A stretch of 64,000 nt of DNA from Glandiceps talaboti (GCF_964340395.1 NC_135556.1:18042142-18106141); one strand, 5' to 3'; positions 13,596 through 27,605 are shown, counted from the first letter of the stretch. Numbers and translations are program-made. The notes: a model not told the origin generated them from the letters alone.

Positions 13596-14090
13596 AGATG
13601 GTTTATTAAAATAATATTGTGATAGAAAGTAAAATTGTCAACTTGCTTGAGTTCAACAAAAATATTTGATCGATGGAATTGATGAAACTGGTCATAAAGG
13701 TTCCAGTGAAATATAAAGTACAGTGAGTAATATTAAAATATTAAAATGTCGCTTACAAGGAACAAAATAAAAGCAAGGTACACAAAGACTATATATATTT
13801 TTTAAAAAGTGAGAAAAAAAAAACATGGATGCAAACTCACTAGTAATTACAATTTACTATAATCAACCAACCGAATGCTATACACGACAAGACTGTTTCC
13901 TCTTTGTTTTTTCCCGCGAAAGTAACATTTCTATTGGAATGTTTAGGATATTTGTGATAATTCGTGGATGGAAGTAGGTGGTGAAGTCTGTGCCTGTCCT
14001 GCAAACAGCATACAGATATTGTTACGTCTATTGTCAAGGGTGAACGTAATGTAAATAAATAAATGTGAATATCAGTATGAATTATGAGTA

Positions 14091-14192
<102 letters not shown>

Positions 14193-14234
14193 CTCGGTGA
14201 GTATCAATCTGCTAAGACAGTGCTCTATACCGCA

Positions 14235-14335
14235 GTGGTATATATATTTTATATATTTTATATATATATATATATATGTATATCCTACTAATATTGCGTC
14301 GAACACTATTCTCTCCTATATGAATACAATGTATG

Positions 14336-14402
<67 letters not shown>
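14235..14402. repeat. Second and third AT-rich arrays
   Basis: TATATTTTATATATTT units and AT dinucleotides at 14235-14282, then an uninterrupted AT array at about 14339-14402. Confidence 0.9.
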
Positions 14403-14404
<2 letters not shown>

Positions 14405-14569
14405 CTAACGTACACAAAATTTGTTTTTAAGGAAATTGCACATTGTATAACTTTTCTCCACATCGATCAATGCCAAACACGATAAGTACATTTTTTACAA
14501 GCCGTCCGTTTCTCTTCATTTGTAGGCATCACGAATCTACCGGAATCAATATAGGTTTAGATGTGAAAA

Positions 14570-14785
<216 letters not shown>

Positions 14786-15018
14786 TTCTACCCCTAAAGT
14801 AATGTAAAAGTTCAAGGAAAAGAGTTGTATTAACACGCTATTTGTCACAGAAGAGTATCATTAATAGACACTGTCTGTGAAATCGGTGTACGGTGTTATA
14901 CACTATAGATGGGATTCTAAGTAGCTTGTAAGAGGTTTGGCAACTTACAACTTAATCAATTTATGCCAATATTAAGCATGCCAATTTTATTATTATACCT
15001 GACTGCTCCACAAGAATG

Positions 15019-15289
15019 TTAAAGTGGTCATATTATTTTGGTTAATATGAAATAATATACACCAAGTCTGTTTGTAACTCAATAGCTTGCAAAAAAAGCT
15101 AAGAAAAATGTTTAAAAAGTTTGTTTTTGCACGTACAATAACAAACATTTTACACATTTATCAATCTTTTGTACTGAGTTATTACAAACACAGACTTGGG
15201 ATAAGTTGTTTCACATTGATGAAGCCACGATAAACATTCTTTTAAAATCCCAAATAAATACCAAATACTCATCCATATGATCACTTTAA
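15019..15289. mobile_element. MITE-like element with TTAA ends
   Basis: The left end reads TTAAAGTGGTCATAT; the right end, reverse-complemented, reads TTAAAGTGATCATAT. A second inverted block inside (CCAAGTCTG with TTTGTAA, at 15062-15080 and about 15178-15200) supports one foldback unit of about 270 bp. TTAA at both borders is typical of piggyBac- or Kolobok-type insertion. No transposase is present, so it would be non-autonomous. Confidence 0.6.
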
Positions 15290-16354
15290 TTTCCCTTTTG
15301 TTGTGAATGATAACGAATTGAAAACCTAAGTTGTAGTAGTATTTTGATTACCATGGCAACTATTATTGCCATTTGATTGATGACATCATGACGCAAGTCA
15401 ATAGTACATTTTCAAAAAGACATTATTGAAGAGATCGAAAGTCAATACACAGAGAAAGTATCGTCACAGATAGAGACGATGATGTGCGATGGAGTTTAAA
15501 CCGGTCACAATATACTTGCCGAGGCAACAGATTTATGGTTTGTTTGGTGAAATGTGCAAAGACGCACACATGAATAGTTTGAAATAAATATGAAATTTAC
15601 ATTATGGCAAATTCTTATCTTTTGAATTTATTCCCTACAGTAAAATAAGGAATGCATTTTTCATGTTTTTTTAAAAAATCTTTTCCCCAGGTATTTTGCA
15701 TATCAATTGCCATCTTGCCTTTCGTATCAATATTATGATCAGTATCACGGACTTGGCGTGTTGGATTCACTGTTGCTCATTTGAAGTGTTTAGAATGTTT
15801 GCCGCTTAAACACGTGAAAAGAAAAAAGAAAACCTATCCTTCCCAAATGTTTAACAGAGATGGGGTAATATCTGCTTTTCTAGATATTTTTTATTTGTAT
15901 CTTTCTTGTACTTTATGTGAAGCGTATTTGAATATGTTTAATAGAAAAGGCGCTGTACAAAATAAACATACTGTAAACTTTGCATAAACTTTATACATGA
16001 TCAAATATTGATGTAACACCGCCCTTACATCTTTGTGCATTAAAAATGATCAGTTGTCAGGAGAAATTGAACTAGAGAGAGCAGATTTGTACATTTCTTT
16101 TCAATTCCTTTTTTTAAGAGAGATTCAACTAATTCGACAGAAAATTTCTTTTTGATATTTACGCATAACAAACAACAAATGTTACAAAAAGACCATCAAG
16201 AGTTTGAAATCGCAGGTGCACAGTGGTAAAACTCTGCGGCCTGAAGCATTTCCGTGGCTAGCAATTAAGCGAACCGTGTCAAAGAAATGCTTGCATTGTA
16301 AGGTATCTCTTACAAAAATACAGATGTATATATTCATCCATCTCATATTACAAG
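15290..16354. other. Non-coding stretch
   Basis: No gene or repeat recognised. Confidence 0.4.
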
Positions 16355-16468
16355 TGACAACCAAGTGTTATCAATGCACTTCTCCTGAAAAAGAAAATGA
16401 TTACCAGGACGTAGGAAGAAGCCAAAACAAATGTCAACATGTCTGTGATTACTTTAATGTCGCTGCCG
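16355..16468 (+). CDS. Possible single exon of a Ly6/uPAR-like three-finger protein
   Basis: TTACAAG precedes 114 bp that begins and ends in phase 1, followed by G|GTAAAA. The translation includes TKCYQCTSPE and later KCQHVC, 37 complete codons. A CYxC start and symmetric phase-1 borders are typical of the first half of Ly6/uPAR/CD59 domains. The partner exon with the closing CC...CN motif was not found and the acceptor has only a modest pyrimidine tract. It may be a relic or chance. Confidence 0.22.
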
Positions 16469-19400
16469 GTAAAATGTGACTGTTGCTTTGATGAAGACTT
16501 ACACGTAAAAACAAAAATATCGAGTTTGGCTTAAAAACATTCGGAGAATGTAGGCTGAACTAAAGGTTACACCACGGCAGGTCATTGACGTACACTGACT
16601 TGACACATTCTCTCAAATAAATATCAAAAATACGGCCTCCTGCTCAAAGTATGCAAGGTAGATTTGTGTTTGGAGAATACAGACGTTAACCTAAAGGTAG
16701 ACCTGGACTTATTAATGGATGAATAATGAAGTCAATCAGCCATTGCAACCATGGCCGTACTAGTGAATACTAGGTAAAAACCATTGAAGATGGACAAAAT
16801 TATAGAAAAATGGATTACAAAAAAGGTGTCCAGACCCGATTGTCGAAGGGTAGTAGTATTCTTCTTTACTAGCGAAGAATGTTTTTATTGCATGAAAGAC
16901 AACAGACCCAAAGAGCATACGAAACTTGTTTAGAAAAGAATACTAAAATACTAAAAATTACAAAATAACTGAAGACGCTGTTGAAGTACATTTTTCAAGA
17001 AAGAAGAAGAGATGAGAATTACTGTCTACATTTCATTACATAATTAATGAAAGAGGCTAAATTATTTAACTGTCGAAGGGTGGTGTCTCTGCGAAAGACA
17101 AAAGAATGACACTATATTTATGACTTCACTGATAAGATAACACTAATGCGAGAACCCTGGGATCCGGGATTGAAACCCTGGCGTTTCACAAGTAAATTTG
17201 CCCAAAGTAGGACCTAACATTTCCCATGTACAGATATAGGTACGTTGGTTTTAATACGTCACCTGCTTCTCTAATGGTACACAATTGTATAACCGTGATA
17301 TCATAGCAACACGAGTACGTCAGCCACCACCCATCATCTGTACAATAATGTAAGTTGCATCGTAGAGGACGGTCTAGAAAAAATTGTTACAAGGCAAGGC
17401 TAACACAACCACAGCTCGAATAACTTTGCGGGTATATAGTCCCGATACACTAGTCCTTGTTTGTTTTTACGATGTTGGGGCCATTTACGCAAAACCAGTG
17501 ACGCTGAAATGCTATTTTATGGTGGAAAAATATACGCAAACACAACTATTAAATCAGAAAAAACAGCTGATTATTCGAATTTATCTTAAAACCAAAGAGC
17601 GGCCAAGTACAAGATTGAAAGGGGGCATTCAAAGTCGCACTATTTGCATTAGTCGGGTATCACAGTAAAATATACATGTAAATGACCGTATGGAGTTCAC
17701 GCTATTGTCAAGGTCAGTATGACATTCCAGGTGTATTTCTTATTAGCCTGTTTACTTTATCACAATTACAGTCCCTCTATAGGGGGACTGTCAGAATAAA
17801 TCTAAAATGTGTTTTCAATTTGATTGGGAATCGTTGGCTTTGTATTAGCATGGTTATCAATGTTTAAATAAGGTACTGGGAGCAAAGATGAATTTTGCAT
17901 ATCACTATGTAAATTCTAGACAGTAATTGGAGATGACTAGCCATTGCTGGCGGGATAATCCTATGACATCCTTTCACAAATGACACTCTTAAGAATTCGA
18001 ATGCCAGATACCCTCGCGGTGTTTCCAATATTTGTCTTTTGTACGGATTTTACAAGATCGAATGATGGTCACGGTTTGTCCAGTTGTCCTTTTGAGAGTA
18101 CGGTGTTTTGGGGCATAACTACGTATACAAGGCAATATATTCAATGTTCATGGTCCCCATATTGGGTGCCAAGCATTTAGTAGTATTGCACACTCGATCA
18201 ATTGAGGATACACTTGTTTATACGTGCCATTCTAATAAGTATGCTTTCATTTGTCTTTGAAAAGTTATACCAATGTTTCTTTTCTCTACACACACGAATA
18301 TATATACAAACGCGCACGCGTGCGCACAGATATACACACATACACATACATACATACACAAACACATTGCATGGTATTTTGCACAGCGGCATTCATGTTT
18401 TTTGACTCCATAAATGAAATTTAAATCTGAACACCTTGCAGGAATGTCTTGACCAGAAAAAACAAACATGCGTAGCAACAATACTTACTCTTGAAAGAAT
18501 TAGCCGGTTAATTTTAAATGTTACATCACCTAACTTAAGTTTCTTCTTCCCATGTTAGTTAGAAGTTATAATATATTCAGCGCACATCCTGCTTTTTCAA
18601 AATATTGACGCATACCTTCACATTAGCTATCTGGACCAATAACTGGCTTTCAAAACTTGGCACATTTACCATCATTACTTGAAAAGAGCATTACTGGGAG
18701 TCAGATTCACTACAGAGAGCCTGGCGCAACTTGTCATCTAGTGGCATAGATATAGGGAAAAATACACCAAAACACAAAAGGAACACCAATCTATTGGAAT
18801 ATCACATCTATGAAATTTACTATTTCATGCAGTCAGATGATGTTAGTGCTGATTATCAAGATTTTACAACAAAATCACTGGAATCGATTAGAATAACAGA
18901 ACAGCTTACTATCATTAGCATTTCACGCGAAAATGGAAACGGCATGGTGCAAAACAGATGGATATTGAACAGAAGCTACTTACTACTATTAGACAGTACT
19001 AGCACTTAGTTCACTTACTTAGTTCACACTGTTTATTTAAACCAATACCCTTGGTTGATATTTGCTGGGGCAGGTTCCTCGCTTACATGTAAACAGCCCA
19101 ATGCAGCTAAAGATGACTTTCTGAGAGTATTGCATGCCATACCGTGGGACTCTCCACAATGCCTAATGAAGGGGATCACAGTTGGAACAGAAAAAACACA
19201 CAAGCAAACATCCACAATGTGCGAGCATGAGTAATCACAATCTTCTTACACACTTCTATTTTAGGTGGTATTCTCGTGAACAGAACTACATCAGATTCTA
19301 CTTCCTTTCTCTTTCACCGATTTGTATTACCTGAAACGCGATCTTTTCAGTTTGGGGCTTGAAGCTAGTGAACTGTACACATCAATCACTTGCTTTGAAA

Positions 19401-19789
19401 TAGAGGTTACACCTTAGTCACTATCTTGTGAGTCGGCGATACTGGTCTTTGGACACTATTATTCAATGCTTGCAAGCACCTAGAGGCACAGATGAAGAAA
19501 AAGAAAAAGAATCCACACACAAAAATCCAACACACTTTTCTTGTTAGAAGAAAATAAAGCAAAAAACTGATCCAATCACAATGAGATTTGACAAACATCA
19601 ACAGTTTTTCAGACATTCATGAACAGTGCTCTTCTATAGATTACACACTTTGCCAGTCACAACAAAATATGAACTACAGAGGTCATGCTTACGATACCAG
19701 CCAACTGTCCACACAGTAGCAAGAAGTCTAGACTTGATTCAGTGCTTCCATGGTCTTGATTATAGGCCATACCATACCACATATATCTC
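16469..19789. other. Non-coding stretch
   Basis: No supported gene. Part of 17080-17190 resembles 46400-46480 (a block with ACTGATAAGATAA and GGGATTGAAACC), suggesting a dispersed repeat. A 14-bp GC-alternating palindrome lies at 18312-18325. Confidence 0.4.
18312..18325. repeat. Palindrome GCGCACGCGTGCGC in alternating purine-pyrimidine DNA
   Basis: A perfect 14-bp palindrome within a TATA...ACGCGCACGCGTGCGCACA...ACATAC tract. Alternating GC/AC sequence is prone to Z-DNA. No further role visible. Confidence 0.7.
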
Positions 19790-20054
19790 CACATACATAC
19801 ATACATACATACATACATACATACATACATACGTACGCACGTACGCACGTACGTACGTACGCACGCACGCACGCACGCACACACACACATATACATACAT
19901 ACATACATACATACATACATACATACATACACACACACACATACATACATACATGCATACATACATACACACACACACATACATACATACATACATACAT
20001 ACATACATACATACATACATACATACATACATACATACATACATACATACATAA
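19790..20054. repeat. Compound microsatellite (ACAT)n-(ACGT/ACGC)n-(AC)n-(ACAT)n
   Basis: About 265 bp of tetranucleotide units drifting between ACAT, ACGT and ACGC, with short AC runs. Long frames on both strands here are repeat artefacts. Confidence 0.95.
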
Positions 20055-21173
20055 TAAGTGATTTGTTTATCGACTTTTCTTACTCTCAATTGTCATACAT
20101 TGAGCTAAAGTATATTTCACCTAAATGTCTACACCAATTTTAAAACTTACCATGAAGTTGCAAAAAGTGTATAAGACTCGCGCAGTACGTTAATTGGCAA
20201 ACAGTGTTTTAATATGTGCATAAAATCTCGTATCCCCTAGCAATATGGAAAATTGTGTTTTTTTGAAATCTGAATGTCATTGGGCATTTAGATTAAATTC
20301 GAATGGCCAACTTTGAAAATACTGCTGAAAACAGACAATTATCAATACAATCTACCCGCCAGAATAGAACTACACATTGGGCAATTACTGAGTTTTCTGG
20401 AGGGTAGAACACGTTCAAAGCGAATGCAGAACTTGAATTCGTTGGTATCTAGAAGGCGTAGGTACTAGGTAGGTTTAGTTGTTGGTATGCTTGATTCGTT
20501 TTTCACAAAGATACTTGAATGGTGATCTGTGATCAATAATGTCCACCGTTACCCCCAAATCTACCGACACCACATTGTATATAATCACCAATATGTCTAT
20601 CATATCGTTTTATAATGTTGTATAACAGGTTTGTGAATATTTCATTGAATTTTTTTTTAAAACAACAAACATTTGGTAACTACATAGGTTCTGTTCGCTG
20701 TGGCAAATGTCAATCCCATCTACCCAGCCCCCACCCACCCAGCACCTACCGTAAATGACCAAACCTTCAACGATCTCTGTGCGCAAGTCATTATTTTCAC
20801 ACACAAAAAATTGCGCCCCCATCTATAGTCTGAGTGTGGTGTAGTGGTGACGATATGTAAACGTAACTAGTACATTCCTATAGAGTTTAATACGAATCAA
20901 AATAACTGTAAGGCATTGCTATCTTTCGGTGTAACATTTCAATTAAATAACTATTACGTAGATTTTAAATGTTCACCTGTTAATGACAGTATTCGGATTT
21001 TTAAAATAAACCCTCTAGACTAAAAGGGTAATAGTCAAGCTTAGAAAGCCTGCTGTGGTGAAACTTTAATTATACGTTCGCCTACAGTTTATGACGTTGT
21101 TGATAAGCTTGGGAATTTTTAACCTTGAGCCATACGCACTTTCTGTTACATCCTACGTACTGGCAGATCGATC
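20055..21173. other. Non-coding stretch
   Basis: No gene or repeat recognised. Confidence 0.4.
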
Positions 21174-21630
21174 TAGTCCCTTGTCAGTTATTTTGATTTT
21201 GCAATAATATTAGGTCTGATTGTTACCAAGAGAGGTGACAGTCTTATCTGGGCTCAATGACCCGATAAGTTTGCTCTATACCTTAGTATGTGTATAGAGC
21301 AGTATTGGCCATTCTTGATTACGTTGTCAATTTCTTCTCGTCTCTTGTCCATTATTGTGACGTTGCAGTTACATTAGGTCGATCGTTATCAAGGGAAGTG
21401 ACAGTCGTGCTCTATGACCCGATAAGTTTGTGTTATACCTTAGAGCAGTGTTGGCCATCATGCTTTGAATAAGTTGCCAGTTTCTTATTTTCCCTTGTCA
21501 CTGAGTTATTTTGTTGTTGCAGTAACATTAGGTTGATAGTTACTAAGGGAGTTGGCTGTCTGTTTCCATGGCTCGATAAGTTTGCGTTATACCTTGTCTG
21601 TGGTTATACCTTAGAGCAATGTTAGTCACT
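21174..21630. repeat. Degenerate tandem repeat, about 155-165 bp, roughly three copies
   Basis: Landmarks recur in order: CTTGTC...TTATTTTG, ACATTAGGT, GTTA.CAAGGGA, GATAAGTTTG (21264, 21421, 21574) and TTATACCTTAGAGCA...TTGGCCAT. Copies differ by many substitutions, so the array is old. Confidence 0.75.
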
Positions 21631-21856
21631 CTTTGAATACATACCTTTGCAATGAATCGTCATGGTACTGTAGATAGTAGGATTTATGTTTTTTTAGAAA
21701 TCTAGTTTTTGTGATTATTGATGCTGTTGTTGTGCGTTTACGTGGACGTGAACATGTGGCTGGTAATTTCATAATGTTATTGCGTCCTCTATGGTGGCTC
21801 TTTTAATAAAGTGTTGTGTGTGTGGCAGTGATGAGTGTACATGTATGAACAGTGTT

Positions 21857-21955
21857 CTGTAAGGTACGTCGTGATGGGGCGCCCTCACACATAGGTCAAC
21901 CCGTTTCATCGATAGAGCAGGCCGGTGAGGGCGGAATGACACGACGTATCTGCAG
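21857..21955 (+). other. Imperfect hairpin, family member B
   Basis: The 5' arm CTGTAAGGTACGTCGTGATG pairs with a 3' arm whose reverse complement reads CTGCAGATACGTCGTGTCA; pairing continues through a shared CGCCCTCAC block to a loop of about 35 nt. The 5' arm matches hairpin A (8306-8413) closely, including the CCTCACACA end. Confidence 0.65.
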
Positions 21956-22192
21956 TACATTCTATGATAAAGCCAACCAATATTGGGATCTGTTAGTAGT
22001 AACACTACGAAAACAACTTAATCTCCTACAAAGCCATGAAACACGATATTATCACGTCCTGTGTCATAAACTGTTCGCAAAAGCTGGGATCCCAGATAAC
22101 AGGAACGTTATTGTCTACATAAAGTCAGAAGCTAAATAAATACATAAATGTAAACAAATGGGTTCTTATAATTTACTTGTCTAGATACGTAA

Positions 22193-25100
22193 CTATACGT
22201 CAGCCAATTCTACGTCATAGCAACCACCATATCCAAGTCGGTATTTATTTTCTCCACCACAGTCCCACTTGACTCTCACCCAACCACCTTCATCGGGTAA
22301 CTCGGTCACCGTACCTTTCTTCCCCGGTCCTCCATCCTACACAATTGAAAAATAAACTCTCCATGAAACTTGCATCTATTGACATTACGTTATTTGCACG
22401 TTTCCAGTTTGAAATACATTGTATTTTAACCTCTCGTGCATGAATAGAAAAAAGTCGCGCTGCTTGGATGCGATAAAGTGCTTTCGAGAAATCACACAAA
22501 GAGCTAGTCTGAGATTTAATTTCGAAACCGAAACCAAAACTGATCCGTATCATAAAGACTGCATGTACACCTACCTCATATAAAAGTAAATAGAAGCTCA
22601 GAATTTCTTACAAGGGTGTGTGTAGGCCTGACTCTAAAGTTGACCTCAGAGGTATTTCTTTATGTACAGAGTCCCAATCGCAATGAATACGTACCTGACA
22701 CTCCCATATCCAGTCTGTTGAACGCTCAACTCTATCACCCCTCCGTACATTAGCTTTTAGTTCTTCGCCTCCCAATTGCTATAACATAAATAAAAGAGCT
22801 AGTAGTGAATAATACTTTGCATATATAGTTTGGCTTTGGCAATTTTAATAAACTTTAAGTGGCACAAGCTCCGTTTGTAGATAGGTGACAATATTTATTA
22901 GAAACGTAACATTAATTAAAATGTAAACGTGCAGCGCGATATACATTTTTGTAAATAGTCATTTTTTTTAAATGTCAATCGTCCTGCACGATTACATTTT
23001 TTGTCTGCTTTATAGACATTTTTTTTATTTCAATCGTGTCAAAATGCCACTAAAATGAGAAAAATGCGACACAAAGTTCAAAAAATGTTAAATCATTGAC
23101 ATCTGCCCATGGATGACTTTTCACACATTACCCACTGGATTCACATGCCCACTAGCCATTACCAAAAGTATCTGTATCAATGTCCTGTTTTCCCTCCCCA
23201 CCCCACCTATTCCTCATTGCCCTTCCAATCATTTATCATTGAATCGATATATTGTCTTCTCCCCTTATCCATACAGTGTCCACTGAAACATTTGCTGTTT
23301 TCCACCCCACTGTCCAAATAACCTCCAACTGAAAAATCATGTACGAACAGCTGCAGCTTTTTACACTGTAACCCCATCCTCGTTTATCTCCTATTATCTA
23401 GTATTGGTTTACCTAACTATATGTCCTGAACCGAATCAAAATGCACCTATCGACGTGACAAAATTTTGTTTCAATTGACCTTGGTGGCACGAATGACCCA
23501 TCATGGTATAAAACAAATTTGTATAGCCTGCAGTGAATTGCATTTCAAAAACTAAAATACTAAAAAAAATTAAATGGATTCAAATATTTGTGAAAGAAAA
23601 TGTAAATGAACACCAAGGGCTTTAGCTAGTAGAGAAGGTATTCATTGTAGTTTATATAATATTACGATTCGGTGCCTAGACTGTAAGATACGTCATGTTG
23701 TTCAGCCATATCAGGATTCTGAGTGCTGGCTGTCGTGGCATGAATGCCGTATCTTACAGACTAATACAGTGCCTTGTATCATTTGACTTCATTGGGGCCA
23801 AATTTATCACTTCGAATAAACAGGCGTTCAGAAAAATATCCCTAAAATATAGCCCATAATATAAGAGTTCTGCCAGTGACTTCTGGTTATTAGGCATGTT
23901 TCAGTAAATAGTAAGACACGGGTATTCATTATAAACCAAAAATACCGAAAGTCCACACAAATTCCAAACCATATCCTTTTCATGAAGGTGCCGAAGTAAG
24001 CGTGCGTTTTCTCGTCAAAATGTGAAAAATGGTAGATTTTAAACAGCCTTTCAGTGAGTGCGGTAAATGATATACATCTAAATCAAACTCAAAGTTAATA
24101 CTGTGAGTAATAGTCGAGTTGATTTTCCATCATATAAAACAGAAAAAGTATGAGGAATCGTAATAAAAACGTCCATCATACCCTGAATGACAGTCCCAAT
24201 TGAATAATTTCTCCAAGTCCCATCCCCACTTGAAACAATTATGCGAACGTCATTTTGCTGTCAAAATCATCATTAAGACGTTAGTTTAGGTGCAAATGAG
24301 TCCAGCAAGCACCATTATTATGTACAATTTCTCGCCACTTCACTGATTTAAGGATAATTCGAACCCCACAAATTTTGTGTATACATGAAAACAGACACTT
24401 TGGAAGAGAACTATCGAACGTTTCATCTCACTCTGCAAGTGTCCTACTAATTGTGAGTGTTTGGCGGATTCAAACTAGTATAACATGAAACGATCAATGA
24501 GATAGTAATAGAAAATATAGGAAGATACAGCTAAAATGGTGTAGGCTTGGTGTTTCACTCATGGGATGTTGTGTTTTTGACACAAAGATAGACATATTTC
24601 AAATCTACACTAACAATAACAATAACAGAGACATAATAATCACAGCAGGATCCTTTGCCCTATCACATTGAACACTGATAAGCATTGCTATTCTTTTACA
24701 AATTGCAGTAAAAGCAGGCTTCTAATGAAAACATTACACATGGACTTGATGATTTTAATGGCTTCAATTGTTTATTTCCTCACTGATAATCAACATTTCA
24801 ACTTGACTACGCTTACATCTCCGGTGTGCATGGCACCTAGGTAATTGTTTCTTTTGTATTATTAGAATTTGTCTTAAATGTCATGATACATGAGTGAAAC
24901 ACCAAGCCTGCATCATTTTAGCTATAAATACCCAGTAGACACGACCAACGTTGGCCTTCGAAGGCACCAGGGGTAGGTTTTGAGTCGGTACAAACGTAGT
25001 CATTCCCTGCGTCCCTACTGGTTCAAGTTCCGCCCGTTGAACATTCGTCAGTTTCTTCGTCAAGGTGTTCTTCGATGTCAATACTTCTACTACGTTGCCA

Positions 25101-26026
25101 TATCGCATCACTTTCCTCGAATAGTCACAGGCGTTCCGTGCACCTTCCACGTCATTTTCAATCTTTGATTTGTAATTGGCTATGTGTTGTTGTTTCAGCA
25201 AGAATCTCTCCTCCACCTGCATTATGAGATTGTCAGCATGCACGTACACCTGTGCGGCAAATAGGTCGATGAGGTTTTGGGCTTGTGTGTCGATGTCTTC
25301 CTTAGCTTTCTGAGCGTGTTTTGCTAACGATATTTCAGTTTCTTTAGCTTTTTCGAGCAGACTTTCATACGCATTTAGTTTATTTTCTGCTGGTCGCAAA
25401 ACATGTACAATCTTGGCCCTGGATTTCCTGGCCAATTCGTTCGCCGCTGTGACACAGTGACCCTCGTGGTCGGTGACAGAACACAGCATACATAGGGGAA
25501 TTTCACATTTTTCACAAAACAACTTTAGAATTTCTTGTTTGTGTTTCTTACAGGAGGTTGGTGATCGGGATCTCGTTTCCAAGATGCTTTCGATGTTTTC
25601 TAGATGAGAGCCAGATATGACATTATGGTGTTGGGTCAACTCGTTTCGAGGATGGTGTGTGCTACATGAATCGCATAGGAAAACGCGACAGTCTGTACAA
25701 AAACTGCATGACCCCGACAGTTGGCCGTCACAGCGCGAGCAGACGACATTCGAGCTGTATCTTATATCACGGACGTTGAACACTTCGCACAAACCAACAA
25801 CGAAAAGATCTGCTGGTAAACCATCAACTCCAAGGCGTGTTTCGGCACGACAGCTTGGACACCGAAGGGCAGAACGCATAGAACGGTTTTTCTCAATATA
25901 ATTGGTAAGGCAGTCTTTACAGAATGTGTGTAAGCATGGCAATGCTTTTGGATTCTTAAATCTGTCCATGCATATGGCACAGCGTAGGAATTCGTCGTCA
26001 ATACGATCCAGCAAGTTTGCCGCCAT
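22193..26026 (-). CDS. TRIM-like RING/B-box E3 ligase with C-terminal MIB/HERC2 domain (paralogue 1)
   Basis: Predicted ubiquitin ligase of 440 aa, spliced from exon 1 (24932-26026), exon 2 (22695-22778) and exon 3 (22193-22336), all junctions phase 0. Residues 16-59 form a C3HC4 RING (C16, C19, C31, H33, C36, C39, C56, C59). Two B-box-like zinc modules follow: one beginning VVCSRCDG near residue 115, and one beginning CKKHKQE and reaching CSVTDHEGH. Next is a helical coiled coil. Exon 1 ends GRVYW|GTATTT. Exons 2 and 3 give GDRVERSTDWIWECQDGG, then WDCGGENKYRLG and a stop, the signature of the MIB/HERC2 fold that binds peptide tails in Mind bomb and HERC2. An upstream in-frame ATG at 26086 exists, but MAANLLD is shared with the paralogue and has a good start context. 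TRIM function is known family knowledge; use of MIB/HERC2 as substrate reader is inference. Confidence 0.88.
23677..23763 (+). other. Hairpin, family member C, in an intron
   Basis: CTGTAAGATACG (23681-23692) is the perfect complement of CGTATCTTACAG (23748-23759). Flanking TAGA and GACTA extend the inverted ends. Further pairing (CAGCCA with TGGCTG) gives a stem of about 28 bp with bulges and a loop near 18 nt. It lies in intron 1 of the TRIM-MIB paralogue 1 gene, antisense to that gene as drawn. It shares the GTAAG[AG]TACG[CT]C core with hairpins A and B. Confidence 0.65.
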
Positions 26027-26427
26027 ACTTCCAGGATGAACTGTGTACAAAACCTGAAGTGATTCAAAAATGTGGTTCGATAACATTGCGCACTTTACTT
26101 AGACCCCTAGAAAATGCAGGGCGTGCATTTCAAGGTTAATATTTGACGACCGGATAGTTGTAGCCAATAAAATGCTGTGGAATGTCAACACTTATTAGTT
26201 GACAGGTGGGTCTGTTAAATTCGATCATAAATTCGACCCTTCCCATTGGCAGCTTGCACATGAATGACGGCGACAAGTAGTCATTACAACCAGAGAAAAA
26301 ACACCTTGTATCACAAATATCTCGTCGGAAATAGTATCATTGCGATTCAAATTGTATTTTTTTTAAATTGAAACCGGACATCCCTTCTCATTGCCGATTA
26401 CCACTGAAAATGCATGCAGGCAACACA

Positions 26428-26653
<226 letters not shown>

Positions 26654-27605
26654 AATACAGTAGTATACACATGTAACAACATGCACAGAGACAAAATTTA
26701 TAAATTAAAATAAACCATATCAGGTGATTAATCACTGGTCTAGAACCCCACCAGATAACACCCAGCGTGGTCCGGTGGGCAGACAATACATAGATGGAAC
26801 AGTACGCGGTCTTTGGGAACTTTGGATTCCATGCTTTGGATCAACCACTCATGAATAAAGCGTCTTCTTGAATATGTAATGTATCAAACGGGGGTGTCAC
26901 TCCCATATCAATCCCGGTACTCAAATATTTCTAAAAGCCCCCCCCCCCCCCTCCACCAAAAAAAAATAACCAAATTTCTTCATTTTGGGTTTTATTTTCT
27001 TAGAAAAATTTGATATATATTACATCATAATCTTCATTTTTTGGATATTTCTCTCAAAATTTACACTTTACAAGTGAAAATTCTGCAAAACAATAATTAT
27101 TACCTAAGGTATTTGAAAAGTTGCACAATGTCAAAAAAGGGTGTTAACAAGTCCATGGAGTCAGCGAAGAGGAATACCGGTATTTTATTAATATAATTAA
27201 CAAGTCAAATACAGATTTCATCAAAATGATATTCTCATAAAATCAAATGGTATTGATAGACAGATAAAAACCAGAGTTTCATCTCACCACTGAAATTTAC
27301 ATTGTAGTGCGCATGCCCGCGGTAATGTATAAGTGAGGTCACGACCCGATCCATGAGTTATAGATTTGAAGCATTGTAAAGTTTTGTTATTTTACAAGGT
27401 AGTTTACTTCGGAAAACGCGTGTGGTGGAATTTATATGGTCGTAACCCTACTCACAACAGCCCCGGCCCCCCTCTTATGGATGAGCATCATAAATCTCCA
27501 TCTAGACTAGACGGTGCACAGGGGCGTGTATTATTGCTTAGATTTCCGTTTTTCTTAGGAAAATATCATACGAATCTTGCTGCTACAAATGTATCGATCT
27601 ATAGT

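Larger units (their letters stand above)
12266..14047. repeat. Large near-perfect palindrome (foldback)
   Basis: The left arm (about 12266-13014) and right arm (about 13284-14047) are reverse complements over roughly 750 bp, separated by a 269-bp unique spacer. Unique sequence in both arms matches almost base for base, including a poly-T/A tract, a short frame and the order of three microsatellites (GTAT, CTAT, GTCT in the left arm; their complements in reverse order in the right arm). Outer ends lie at ACGTTCACCC / GGGTGAACGT and inner ends at AAAATAAGATG / CATCTTATTTT. Only tetranucleotide copy numbers and a few bases differ, which suggests a recent inverted duplication or a foldback element. 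No transposase is visible. Confidence 0.92.

Noticed and set aside
17140-17190. tRNA-like block with GGGATTGAAACC
   Set aside because: No acceptor stem or anticodon arm can be drawn, and a similar block recurs at 46.4 kb as a dispersed repeat.
19626-20089. Five frames of 103-142 codons on both strands
   Set aside because: Tetranucleotide repeat artefacts coding only for repeats such as THTYIH or YVCM.
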